Source of the DNA: an uncultured Oscillibacter sp.
Lineage (GTDB): Bacteria; Bacillota; Clostridia; Oscillospirales; Oscillospiraceae
Direction of reading: 5' to 3'
Assembly: GCA_910585385.1 (NCBI GenBank)
Contig: CAJUDV010000036.1
Span: forward strand, 1 to 20,101
DNA length: 20,101 nucleotides
The notes beneath the pieces were generated by a model. The model was not told the origin of the DNA. It saw nothing but the letters and a program-made list of their open reading frames with translations, and ran no database searches. Below are positions 1-7,454 of this stretch, one piece after another. The position numbers and the translations under genes are program-made. The stretch's first letter is position 1, and every line of letters starts with the position of its first letter.

Positions 1-59
1 CCTTCAGCGGCAACGTCTGCCACGTCTTTGACAAAGACGGAAAAAACCTGGAATTCTGA
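1..59 (+). CDS. 3' end of an unidentified protein (partial)
   Basis: An open frame enters from the left edge and stops at TGA 57-59. It encodes only the last 18 residues, ending in ...HVFDKDGKNLEF. The tail is too short to assign a family. That it is a real C-terminus is supported by the stop lying 11 bp before a strong intrinsic terminator (71-103) on the same strand. The frame is otherwise unverified because the start is outside the window. Confidence 0.5.
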   Translation, partial: FSGNVCHVFDKDGKNLEF

Positions 60-70
60 TTGGAAGCGCG

Positions 71-103
71 AAAAAGAGGAGCGGCGGAGCCGCTCCTCTT
101 TTT
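71..103. terminator. Bidirectional intrinsic terminator
   Basis: A perfect 15-bp inverted repeat (arms 71-85 and 89-103, loop GGA) begins with AAAAA and ends with TTTTT, so it has a U-tract on either strand. It lies between the end of the + strand partial gene (stop at 57-59) and the end of the - strand spoVAF-like gene (stop at 110-112) and can serve both. Confidence 0.92.
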
Positions 104-109
104 GTGCCT

Positions 110-1534
110 TTACGTGTTGTCCCGGCTGATGGGTTCCCGGATAAAAAGGCGCCGCAGGGCCTTTCCGTTAAAGGGAATCAGGGGGTAGAGGTATCCCTTG
201 CCCACCAGGGGCTTGGTGGTGGCCAGCAGGAGCAGAATGCCCAGAATTCCCAGGCAGAATCCCCACACGTCAAACACCGCGGTGACCAGCAGCAGCACCA
301 CCCGCAGCAGCTTAAAGGCGTAGCCGATCTCATAGCTGGGCTGGGCGAAACTGGCCACGGATACGAAGGCCATATACACCAGCACTTCCGGCCCCAGCCA
401 TCCGGCCTGAACGGCGAAATCGCCCAGAATCAGAGCTCCCAGCATGGAGAAGGAGTTGGACAGGGAGTCCGGTGTGTTCAAAGAGGCCAGCTTTAGGACA
501 TCGATCAAAAACTCCACCACCAGCAGCTGCCACAGCAGGGGCAGGGAGGCCGGTTCCGGCGAGGACAGGAAGTCCAGCCACCCCGGCAGGCGGTTGGGCT
601 CGCTGACCATGAGGTACCAGGCGGGAGTGATGAGCAGAGAGATGAGAAACACGATGATCCGCAGCAGCCGCAGATAGGTGCCCACCAGAGGCGGGAAGTA
701 AAACTCGTTGGCCTCCTGGGTAAAGTCGAAGAAGGTGGTGGGGAGAATCATCACCGAGGGGGAGTTGTCCACCATCAGAATGATATTGCCCTCCATGACG
801 CAGGCGGCGGCGCTGTCCGGCCGCTCGGTGTAGCGCACCTTGGGGAATGGGTTGTACCACTGCTTCCGCTTGGGCCGGATCGCCTCCGCCACACTCTCCT
901 GGGACATGACGAGAGAGTTGACGTCAATGGCGTTGAGCTTGTTCCGGAGCTCCTCCAGCAGACCCGGGTCGGCTTTATCGTCCAGGTAGCAGAGTACCGC
1001 GTCCGTGCGGGAGCGGAGTCCCACCTTGAGTCCCTCCATGGTGAGATGGGGGTCCCGGATGCGGCGGCGCAGCAGCGCCATGTTGGGTACCACCGCCTCC
1101 ACAAAGCCGTCGTGGGAGCCCCGGAGGACCTTGCCGTCCGGCGGCTCCTCCACACCCCGGCTGGGGTAGTTTTTGGCGTCCATCAGCGCCGCGCCGGAGA
1201 GTCCCTCCATCAGCAGCAGCGTCTTGCCCAGCAGGACAGATGTTACGATGTCCTCCGTGTCAAAGCTGACGTCCGTCTCCGAAAAGGTAACGAACCGGTC
1301 GGCGAATTGCTGCATCTCGGTGAGGCCTCTCACCTGTTCCTCCGTCAAAGACAGCCAGAAAGACCCCATCCGCTCCAGAATTTCATCCTTGCCGTAGCCA
1401 TCGATGACCCAGATCCTGGCCCGCTTCCCGCCGATGATGTAATCCCTGCTGACCAGATCACAGCTGCGGCCTACGCCCAGCACCTCGTCGAAGCGGCGTA
1501 CATTTTCCCCGTAGCTATTTGACAAATCTCCCAT
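110..1534 (-). CDS. spoVAF: GerA-family spore germination protein, SpoVAF-like
   Basis: A 474-aa protein of the GerA/SpoVAF family, membrane proteins of the spore inner membrane that act in germinant response and ion release. The N-terminal half (about 1-260) is the soluble GerA domain and contains the family hallmark RGSHDGFVE, then RRRIRDPHLTMEG and PKVRYTERPDSAAACVMEGN. The C-terminal half (about 265-450) holds several hydrophobic segments, including LRIIVFLISLLITPAWYL. The RYTERPD...VDNSPSVMILPTTFFDF segment matches SpoVAF better than the GerAA germinant-receptor subunits, and the length (about 490 usual) agrees. The ATG at 1534 follows GGAGGT at a 5-nt gap. No gerAB/gerAC-like or other spoVA genes are visible next to it, so it stands alone here. 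GerA membership is firm; the SpoVAF subtype is likely. Confidence 0.85.
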   Translation of the reverse strand: MGDLSNSYGENVRRFDEVLGVGRSCDLVSRDYIIGGKRARIWVIDGYGKDEILERMGSFWLSLTEEQVRGLTEMQQFADRFVTFSETDVSFDTEDIVTSVLLGKTLLLMEGLSGAALMDAKNYPSRGVEEPPDGKVLRGSHDGFVEAVVPNMALLRRRIRDPHLTMEGLKVGLRSRTDAVLCYLDDKADPGLLEELRNKLNAIDVNSLVMSQESVAEAIRPKRKQWYNPFPKVRYTERPDSAAACVMEGNIILMVDNSPSVMILPTTFFDFTQEANEFYFPPLVGTYLRLLRIIVFLISLLITPAWYLMVSEPNRLPGWLDFLSSPEPASLPLLWQLLVVEFLIDVLKLASLNTPDSLSNSFSMLGALILGDFAVQAGWLGPEVLVYMAFVSVASFAQPSYEIGYAFKLLRVVLLLVTAVFDVWGFCLGILGILLLLATTKPLVGKGYLYPLIPFNGKALRRLFIREPISRDNT

Positions 1535-1601
1535 GCTCCACCTCCGTTGTGAGGGTAGTATGCGCAGGACCGGGCGGAATATCCGGTGGGCACGGAAAAA
1601 A

Positions 1602-1630
1602 CAGGGCGGAGCCGTACCGGCTCCGCCCTG
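1602..1630 (-). terminator. Intrinsic terminator of the ferredoxin gene
   Basis: A perfect 13-bp stem (1602-1614 with 1618-1630, loop TAC) is followed on the - strand by six U residues (A-run at 1596-1601). It sits 4 bp after the ferredoxin stop codon and before the spoVAF-like start, so the two - strand genes are probably separate transcripts. Confidence 0.9.
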
Positions 1631-1633
1631 GGA

Positions 1634-1816
1634 TCACTCCACGATGCTGATGGCGTTGACAGGACAGCCGTCCCGGGCCTCCTGGGCACTGGACAGCTGG
1701 TTCTCCGGGACCTCGCCGCCGTGGGCCAGACCGTCGTCCCCCATGGTAAAGCATACGGGACAGGTGCCGGCGCACAGACCGCAGCCGATGCAGTTCTCGT
1801 TGACTGTCGCGTTCAT
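1634..1816 (-). CDS. Small monocluster-type [4Fe-4S] ferredoxin
   Basis: A 60-aa low-potential electron carrier, presumably cytoplasmic. Cys9, Cys12 and Cys15 (CIGCGLC) and the distal Cys51 in GCPVNAI form the expected ligand set for one [4Fe-4S] cluster. The gap between the motifs has no second CxxCxxC, so this is the single-cluster clostridial/Moorella-like type rather than the 2[4Fe-4S] type. Two extra cysteines, Cys19 and Cys22, follow the first motif. In related single-cluster ferredoxins an extra Cys at the first of these positions forms a disulfide; that role here is inference. The start is well fixed: AAAGGAGGC lies 5 nt before the ATG. A terminator follows immediately, so the gene is monocistronic. 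The redox partners cannot be told from the context. Confidence 0.93.
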   Translation of the reverse strand: MNATVNENCIGCGLCAGTCPVCFTMGDDGLAHGGEVPENQLSSAQEARDGCPVNAISIVE

Positions 1817-1890
1817 AAAAAGCCTCCTTTATTGATTCTGTCCCCGGTTCGGCGCTGCCGGTCCGGGAATGTGCCTGTTTGCAGACGAAG

Positions 1891-1918
1891 CTAGTATCTC
1901 TCGTTTTTTCGCTTTCAA
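1891..1918 (-). promoter_or_regulatory. Possible promoter of the ferredoxin gene
   Basis: On the - strand TTGAAA (1913-1918) is followed after 16 bp by TACTAG (1891-1896), about 75 bp before the ferredoxin start. The match to sigma-A is only moderate and the spacing is short, so this is a candidate only. Confidence 0.35.
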
Positions 1919-1930
1919 ACCGGAGGCAGT

Positions 1931-1948
1931 TCCGGCTGTGCAGCCGGA
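1931..1948. repeat. Perfect short dyad upstream of ferredoxin
   Basis: TCCGGCTG-TG-CAGCCGGA is an 8-bp perfect inverted repeat between the ferredoxin gene and the ncRNA promoter. It has no T-tract on either side, so it is not an obvious terminator. It could be an operator or cruciform; its role is unknown. Nothing else recognisable was found in the rest of 1817-2015. Confidence 0.5.
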
Positions 1949-2015
1949 TACTTGTGCAGAGTGCAGTTAAGAAGGCGGCCGGCTTTGGTAAAAATGTTGA
2001 AAATACACAAAAGTC

Positions 2016-2044
2016 TTGACAGAAATCAAAAAATGTTGTACAGT
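2016..2044 (+). promoter_or_regulatory. Sigma-A promoter of the structured RNA
   Basis: Consensus TTGACA (2016-2021), a 17-bp spacer and TACAGT (2039-2044), set in AT-rich DNA. It predicts a transcript start near 2051. No coding sequence follows before the terminator at 2362-2392. Confidence 0.8.
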
Positions 2045-2050
2045 ATAGAC

Positions 2051-2402
2051 ACAGGAAAGGAGTGAGTCCCATGGGCTAGGTAAGTCCAAGAGATTCCCTA
2101 ATTCCCGCACCGTTCGGAATCGAGAACCTTTTTAGTGACCGTGCAAACTCCGGAAGATCCCCAAAGACGAAACACACTCACTAGGCTGAGCAGCACGAGA
2201 CCGCTCTGGAAAATTTAGAGCAATGATCTGCGTGTACCGATTGTTTTATGGATTGGAGCATATCCCTGAGTTTCCCGATTTCCCAGCGTTTCCGGCATCC
2301 GAACGGTAATTCCAAAGCAAGCTGGAGGTAGACATTTTGGAAAATCCGATCCACGTGTAGGCCCCCCATTCGCCGCTGGAGCGAGTGGGGGGTTATGTTT
2401 TT
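2051..2402 (+). ncRNA. Candidate free-standing structured ncRNA (~350 nt)
   Basis: The segment runs from a consensus promoter to an intrinsic terminator and holds no credible + strand reading frame. Visible structure: GGGCT/AGTCC hairpin (2073-2087), AGTGAGT 2061-2067 paired with ACTCACT 2176-2182, a 9-bp perfect long-range pairing CCGTTCGGA 2110-2118 with TCCGAACGG 2298-2306, GCTCT/AGAGC hairpin 2203-2221, CCGATT/GATTGG hairpin 2237-2256, and TTCCAAA/TTTGGAA 2310-2342. The motif TTCCC-N3-TTCCC occurs twice (2094-2106 and 2272-2284). I see none of the marker sequences of RNase P RNA, tmRNA, SRP RNA or a T-box. The following gene, gapA, points the opposite way, so it is not a leader. Class unknown; raiA-motif/ARRPOF or another large clostridial RNA class is possible but unproven. 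Confidence 0.7.
2362..2402 (+). terminator. Intrinsic terminator of the structured RNA
   Basis: A 12-bp stem (2362-2373 with 2381-2392, one G-U pair, 7-nt loop) with six terminal G-C pairs is followed by TTATGTTTTT. It defines the 3' end of the candidate ncRNA. The 2403-2472 gap before the convergent gapA terminator shows nothing recognisable. Confidence 0.88.
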
Positions 2403-2472
2403 GAGATAGGCCGCCGCAAAACGAGAGACGGGGTGGAGGGAGACGCTTCCAGCCTGTATTTTTTTGTCAAAA

Positions 2473-2509
2473 TTGAAGACGCGGCAGGCAAAGCCTGCCG
2501 CGTCTTCAA
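2473..2509 (-). terminator. Intrinsic terminator of gapA
   Basis: A perfect 17-bp inverted repeat (2473-2489 and 2493-2509, loop 3 nt) lies 19 bp after the gapA stop. On the - strand it ends in a run of U residues (TTTT, then more T after GACA). Confidence 0.93.
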
Positions 2510-2528
2510 ACAGAAGTGGTTGGGAAGA

Positions 2529-3542
2529 TTACTTGTTGTCCACGGAATACATATAAGCGATCAGCTCCACCATCTTGTTGGCGTAGCCGCACTCGTTGTC
2601 GTACCAGGAGACAACCTTCACAAAGGTGTCGGTCAGGGACAGGCCGGCCTTCTTATCGAAGATGGAGGTCCGGGCATCGCCCAGGAAGTCGGAGGAGACC
2701 ACGTCCTCGTCGGTATAGCCCAGAACGCCCTTCAGCTCACCCTCGCTGGCCTCCTTCATAGCCTTGCAGATGTCCTCGTAGGTGGCGGGCTTCGCCAGCT
2801 TGGCGGTCAGATCCACCACGGACACGTCCAGAGTGGGAACGCGCATGGAAATGCCGGTCAGCTTGCCGTTGAGCTCGGGAATGACCTTGCCCACAGCCTT
2901 GGCGGCGCCGGTGGAGGAGGGGATGATGTTGCCGGTGGCGGCGCGGCCGCCGCGCCAATCCTTCAGGGAGGGGCCGTCAACGGTCTTCTGGGTGGCGGTG
3001 GTGGAGTGAACGGTGGTCATCAGGCCCTCGGTGATGCCCCAGTTGTCGTTGAGGACCTTGGCGATGGGGGCCAGGCAGTTGGTGGTGCAGGAGGCGTTGG
3101 ACACGAAGGTCATGTCGGAGGTGTACTTCTGGTTATTGACGCCCATGACAAACATGGGGGTGTCGTCCTTGGAGGGAGCGCCCATGATGACGTGCTTGGC
3201 GCCGGCGTCGATATGGCCCTGGCACTTGCTCTTCTCCAGGTGCTGGCCGGTGCACTCGCAGATATACTCGGCGCCCACGCTGGCCCAGGGAATGTCGCCG
3301 ACTTCCTTGGCGGTGAAGACCTTGAACTCCTTGCCGTCCACCACCAGGGCGTCGGCGGTGTAGGAGACCTCGCCGGGGAACTTGCCGTGCACAGAGTCAT
3401 ACTTCAGCATATAGGCCATATACTCGGGATTCATAAAGGGATCGTTCAGGCCAACGACCTCAACGTCGTCACGCTTCAGAGCGGCGCGGAACACGATGCG
3501 GCCGATGCGGCCAAACCCATTGATACCAATCTTAGCTTTCAT
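2529..3542 (-). CDS. gapA: Glyceraldehyde-3-phosphate dehydrogenase
   Basis: A 337-aa phosphorylating GAPDH converting glyceraldehyde 3-phosphate, NAD+ and phosphate to 1,3-bisphosphoglycerate in cytoplasmic glycolysis. The N-terminal Rossmann motif is INGFGRIGR (7-15). The catalytic SCTTNC loop places the nucleophilic Cys at residue 152, with the HSTTATQK histidine region following. Asp34 at the end of the second strand (GLNDPF) indicates NAD rather than NADP preference. An ATG at 3563 also opens this frame, but AAGGAG lies inside that extension, 9 nt before the ATG at 3540-3542, so the inner start (MKAKIGINGFGR) is chosen. It has its own promoter and terminator. Predicted LacI-type operators lie between promoter and start, implying control by the divergent regulator. 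Confidence 0.97.
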   Translation of the reverse strand: MKAKIGINGFGRIGRIVFRAALKRDDVEVVGLNDPFMNPEYMAYMLKYDSVHGKFPGEVSYTADALVVDGKEFKVFTAKEVGDIPWASVGAEYICECTGQHLEKSKCQGHIDAGAKHVIMGAPSKDDTPMFVMGVNNQKYTSDMTFVSNASCTTNCLAPIAKVLNDNWGITEGLMTTVHSTTATQKTVDGPSLKDWRGGRAATGNIIPSSTGAAKAVGKVIPELNGKLTGISMRVPTLDVSVVDLTAKLAKPATYEDICKAMKEASEGELKGVLGYTDEDVVSSDFLGDARTSIFDKKAGLSLTDTFVKVVSWYDNECGYANKMVELIAYMYSVDNK

Positions 3543-3593
3543 AGATGTTTGCTCCTTCTTCATTTAATATATAGTGTCTGCAATGTCAAAACG

Positions 3594-3621
3594 TTTGCGT
3601 AAACGATTTGCCTAATCGATT
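3594..3621. promoter_or_regulatory. LacI-type operator region in the gapA leader
   Basis: TTGCGTAA at 3595-3602 sits inside the near-palindrome GTTTGCGTAAAC and is the reverse complement of the TTACGCAA sites in front of the regulator gene. Overlapping it are two AANCGNTT cores (3601-3608 and 3614-3621), also typical of LacI/CcpA-family sites. Relative to the predicted gapA start near 3625 these lie about +4 to +31, a position suited to repression. Confidence 0.6.
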
Positions 3622-3631
3622 TTCCAGAAGT

Positions 3632-3660
3632 ATCGTACCACACTGTCAGCTTTTTGACAA
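3632..3660 (-). promoter_or_regulatory. gapA promoter
   Basis: On the - strand TTGTCA (3655-3660), a 17-bp spacer and TACGAT (3632-3637). The predicted start is near 3625, giving a leader of about 80 nt that contains the operator-like sites. Confidence 0.75.
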
Positions 3661-3757
3661 TTGTCATTTCAGATAACAATCACTGTGCAGGGTTGTTAAT
3701 TTTTGATAATAAAATCTCAAAAAATATGGGATTTGCGGAAAATGCCGGGGAAAAAAC

Positions 3758-3786
3758 TTGACGAAAAAGAGGGAGTATTTTATACT
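3758..3786 (+). promoter_or_regulatory. Promoter of the lacI-family gene and fumC
   Basis: TTGACG (3758-3763), exactly 17 bp, then TATACT (3781-3786). The predicted start is near 3793, immediately in front of three operator-like palindromes, so repression by the encoded regulator is likely. Confidence 0.82.
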
Positions 3787-3795
3787 GCTAATTGA

Positions 3796-3837
3796 TTACG
3801 CAAATTGGGTTACGCAAAGAAAACGAACTTTGCGCAA
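3796..3837. promoter_or_regulatory. Cluster of three LacI-type operators (autoregulation)
   Basis: TTACGCAA occurs at 3796-3803 and 3810-3817, and the perfect palindrome TTGCGCAA at 3830-3837, the last overlapping the ribosome binding site. All share the half-site TTGC around a central CG, as LacI-family operators do. The same sequence occurs inverted in the gapA leader (3595-3602). Binding has been inferred from sequence only. Confidence 0.65.
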
Positions 3838-3849
3838 GGAGTGGGCAAA

Positions 3850-4863
3850 ATGAAAGTGACCATCAGCGATGTGGCCCGGCTGGCGGGGGTATCCACCGCC
3901 ACGGTGTCCCACACGATCAATAATACGCGCTACGTCTCCGGAGAGACCAAGGAGAAAGTCTATCAGGCCATAAAGGAGCTGGGCTACACGCCGGACGCCT
4001 CCGCCCGCAGCTTCCGCACGGGGAAGAAGAAGACAATCGGCTTTATTGTGCCGGATATATCCAACAAATTTTTCGCCACCATGATCGAGGGGGTGGAGAA
4101 CCAGCTCTCCGCCCGGGGCTACCACTTGATTATCGCCAACACCAAGGAGAACATGGAGCGGGAGGAGAACACGATCCGCCTGCTGACCGCGGGACTGGTG
4201 GACGGGCTGCTGATTGCCAGCACCATTGACGACTTCGCCCGCTTTGACAGCCTGATTCCCGCCGGTTTCCCGGTGGTGCTGGTGGACCGCACCTTTGAGG
4301 AGAAGAAATATTCCTCCATCTGTGTGTCCAACTTTCAGCCCATCTACCGCAGCGTGTGCCGCCTGGCGGGGAAGGGAGCCCGCCGGGTGGGCATTATCGG
4401 CGGGCTGCCCCGGCTGTCCACCACCAAGGAGCGGATTTTCGCCTACCAGCAGGCGGTGGCGGACTGCGGCCTGGTCCAGGAGGAGGGACTGATCCAGTAC
4501 GGCGATTCCATGGAGAACAGCGCCCGGGTCTGTCTGGAGAAGCTGCTGGCGCTGGGGTGCGACGCCCTGATTGTCTGCCAGGGCCTGATGTCCCTGGAGA
4601 CCATCAGCTATCTGAACCTGAAAAATATCCGGCTGGCCGAGGACATCGATCTGGTCAGCTTCGTAGATTATGATTACGATTTTTATCAGCTTTATTCCAG
4701 CCGGATGGATTCCATCATCCAGCCGGTGGAGGAGCTGGGCATTGCCGCCGGGGAGCAGATTCTGCGGCGGGTGGAGGAGCCGGAGGCGCCGGTGTTTGAA
4801 AAGGTGCTGACCTCCGCTTACAAGCCCTGCGACCTGTCGGCCCAGGGCCGTTCGGACCGCTGA
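3850..4863 (+). CDS. LacI-family transcriptional regulator
   Basis: A 337-aa regulator. Residues 1-60 form the LacI DNA-binding head: helix-turn-helix ISDVARLAGVSTATVSHTIN, then the hinge PDASARSFRTGKKK. Residues from about 61 are the periplasmic-binding-protein-like effector domain, beginning IGFIVPDISNKFFATMI. Length is typical. An upstream in-frame ATG at 3805 would add 15 residues, but AAGGAG at 3836-3841 precedes the ATG at 3850 by 8 nt and the family begins with MxVTI, so 3850 is used. It is followed 36 bp later by fumC on the same strand and is divergent from gapA. With shared operator-like sites on both sides it may act as a central-carbon repressor in the manner of Cra or CggR. The effector cannot be told from sequence. 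Confidence 0.92.
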   Translation: MKVTISDVARLAGVSTATVSHTINNTRYVSGETKEKVYQAIKELGYTPDASARSFRTGKKKTIGFIVPDISNKFFATMIEGVENQLSARGYHLIIANTKENMEREENTIRLLTAGLVDGLLIASTIDDFARFDSLIPAGFPVVLVDRTFEEKKYSSICVSNFQPIYRSVCRLAGKGARRVGIIGGLPRLSTTKERIFAYQQAVADCGLVQEEGLIQYGDSMENSARVCLEKLLALGCDALIVCQGLMSLETISYLNLKNIRLAEDIDLVSFVDYDYDFYQLYSSRMDSIIQPVEELGIAAGEQILRRVEEPEAPVFEKVLTSAYKPCDLSAQGRSDR

Positions 4864-4899
4864 GACGGCAGCGGCATTAAGAATATAGGGGGAATTTTT

Positions 4900-6258
<1,359 letters not shown>

Positions 6259-6266
6259 ATATAAGG

Positions 6267-6297
6267 AAGTGGGGACGGCGGCGCCGCCCTCACTTTT
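6267..6297 (+). terminator. Intrinsic terminator of fumC
   Basis: Imperfect 14-bp stem (6267-6280 with 6282-6295, one G-U pair and one A-C mismatch) with GC-rich core and TTTT at 6294-6297. Its 3' arm overlaps the end of the convergent XRE-type gene. Confidence 0.7.
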
Positions 6298-6514
6298 CCA
6301 TTCCGAAGAGAGTGCGCTGGTCGGTGAATCCCGTGAGATAGTCCAGGCTGGTGCGGTGGATGTCCGCGATGCCGCAGATTACCTCCAGCGGAATATCGGA
6401 CGTTCCGCGCTCGTAGCCGGAATAGGTGCTGCGGCCGATTTGCAGCAGCTCCGCCATTTGCCGCTGAGTCAGGTGCTGTTCCAGCCGCAGTTCCCGGATG
6501 CGCTTGAATTGCAT
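6290..6514 (-). CDS. Small XRE-family helix-turn-helix regulator
   Basis: A 74-aa single-domain DNA-binding protein. The Cro/C1-type HTH spans about residues 6-60, with LTQRQMAELLQIGRSTYSGY as helices 2-3 and SLDYLTG closing the domain. No effector or protease domain is present. The frame also contains an ATG at 6547, but AGGAGG lies 6 nt before the ATG at 6514 (MQFKRIREL), which fits the family start. Its promoter (6553-6581) has a 17-bp-arm dyad covering the spacer, so autoregulation is likely. It is divergent from an Arc-type gene. Such pairs occur in prophage and mobile-element control regions and also as free-standing regulators; which applies here is not clear. Confidence 0.88.
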   Translation of the reverse strand: MQFKRIRELRLEQHLTQRQMAELLQIGRSTYSGYERGTSDIPLEVICGIADIHRTSLDYLTGFTDQRTLFGMEK

Positions 6515-6534
6515 GAAATCCCTCCTATAGTGAT

Positions 6535-6576
6535 AGCAAAGTGCCAATACCTAGTATAAGGTGTTGGCACTTTGCT
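6535..6576. promoter_or_regulatory. Long dyad (operator) over the XRE-gene promoter
   Basis: Arms 6535-6551 and 6560-6576 are 17 bp each with one mismatch, separated by 8 bp (TAGTATAA). The right arm lies in the promoter spacer and the centre includes the -10 hexamer, so any protein bound here would block the XRE-type promoter. An intrinsic terminator is unlikely since no T-tract follows. Confidence 0.75.
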
Positions 6577-6581
6577 GTCAA
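6553..6581 (-). promoter_or_regulatory. Promoter of the XRE-type gene
   Basis: On the - strand perfect TTGACA (6576-6581), 17 bp, TATACT (6553-6558), about 40 bp before the chosen start. Confidence 0.85.
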
Positions 6582-6600
6582 TACTCTGTGCGAAATGTTT

Positions 6601-6624
6601 TTAGTGATATAGTGTTGTCACTAA
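6601..6624 (+). promoter_or_regulatory. Extended -10 promoter and dyad of the Arc-type gene
   Basis: TGATATAGT at 6605-6613 is an extended -10 element without a good -35. It is embedded in an inverted repeat TTAGTGA (6601-6607) / TCACTAA (6618-6624). The octamer TAGTGATA also occurs at 6528-6535 beside the XRE-gene start, suggesting one regulator touches both sides. Confidence 0.5.
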
Positions 6625-6644
6625 GACAACAAGGAGATATATTT

Positions 6645-6842
6645 ATGCCATCAAAATTGCCGCAATATGGGCTCCGCATTCCTAAGGAAATTATGGACAA
6701 ATTGAAGTATATTGCAAACTACAGTGGACGCTCCGCCAATAAAGAGATTGAGCAGTTGATTTTAGCCCATATCGAGAGGTGGGAGCGGGAACATGGACCG
6801 ATTACCTTCGACGATGGTTTTGTTCCCAGGTCCCGGTCATAA
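6645..6842 (+). CDS. Arc-like ribbon-helix-helix DNA-binding protein
   Basis: A 65-aa protein with the Arc/MetJ-type fold: a short beta strand LPQYGLRIP (about 4-12) for DNA contacts, then helix A KEIMDKLKYIANYSG and helix B SANKEIEQLILAHIERW. It closely follows the Arc-type pattern PQxxLRxPxE...GRSxNxEI. The C-terminal 15 residues are unstructured and polar. AAGGAG at 6631-6636 lies 8 nt before the ATG at 6645, so the longer in-frame extension back to 6561 is not used. Arc-type repressors bind as dimers of dimers to paired half-sites; the TTAGTGA/TCACTAA dyad directly upstream is a candidate target. Divergent to the XRE-type gene, with which it may form a two-regulator switch. Confidence 0.87.
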   Translation: MPSKLPQYGLRIPKEIMDKLKYIANYSGRSANKEIEQLILAHIERWEREHGPITFDDGFVPRSRS

Positions 6843-7454
6843 GTCGTAAACTTGCGGGAAAGCCGGGTTGCCTAGGGCGCAGTTTCTATAGGGTGTTTTA
6901 CCGGGAGTCCGGTATTTGGGGGGAGACGGGCGATGGATTATCGCCCCTACAAGGTATTCTCCTGAAAACCCCCGGTTATTGGGGAGGATGGCCCGGTCAG
7001 GGGACCGGGCCCCACAGGCAGTCTACCGAAAGTGCCGGGGGCTGCGGGGAACGGGCCGTCCCGCACGGCACCGGCCATGCGCGAAGCGCGGGAAGAGAAG
7101 ACCGTCCCTGCGTCTACCCATCAAATTTCCTCAGCAGCCCCGATGAATGGAGTGCACTCCCGCAAGGACTAAAAAGTCTTTTTCTCTTTTCCCCGCGAGG
7201 GGGACGCCGCAGTCCTAAGCGGCAAAGCCGCCAAGGTCTGCGCAGTGGACCGTGCACGGCCCGCCAAGGTGAGCCGCAAAGCGGCGAGAAGGCCCTCTGG
7301 AGGGTTTTCTCTTTTTCTGCGCTCAGAAAGGGAGGGGCCCCCGCCGGAGCCCAGCGCAGCGGGTCCGGTGGGGAGAGGAGGAAGGAACGGAGCTTGAGCG
7401 GAATTTTCGGCTTTAGCCGGAAATGGAGCGGCGGAGTTTCTTCCGACGACATGG

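Noticed and set aside
2181..2369. 62-codon frame on the - strand within the candidate ncRNA
   Set aside because: No ribosome site, no recognisable motif, and it runs into the terminator stem on the opposite strand.
2051..2402. RNase P RNA, tmRNA, SRP RNA or T-box as identity of the RNA
   Set aside because: None of their diagnostic sequences (for example GAGGAAAGTCC, a tRNA-like TTCRANTC end, or AGGGTGGNACCGCG) is present.
2385..3602. Long open frame antisense to gapA (about 405 codons, Gly/Val/His-rich)
   Set aside because: It is the mirror of a GC-biased gapA reading frame with no family motif or ribosome site; gapA is unmistakable on the other strand.
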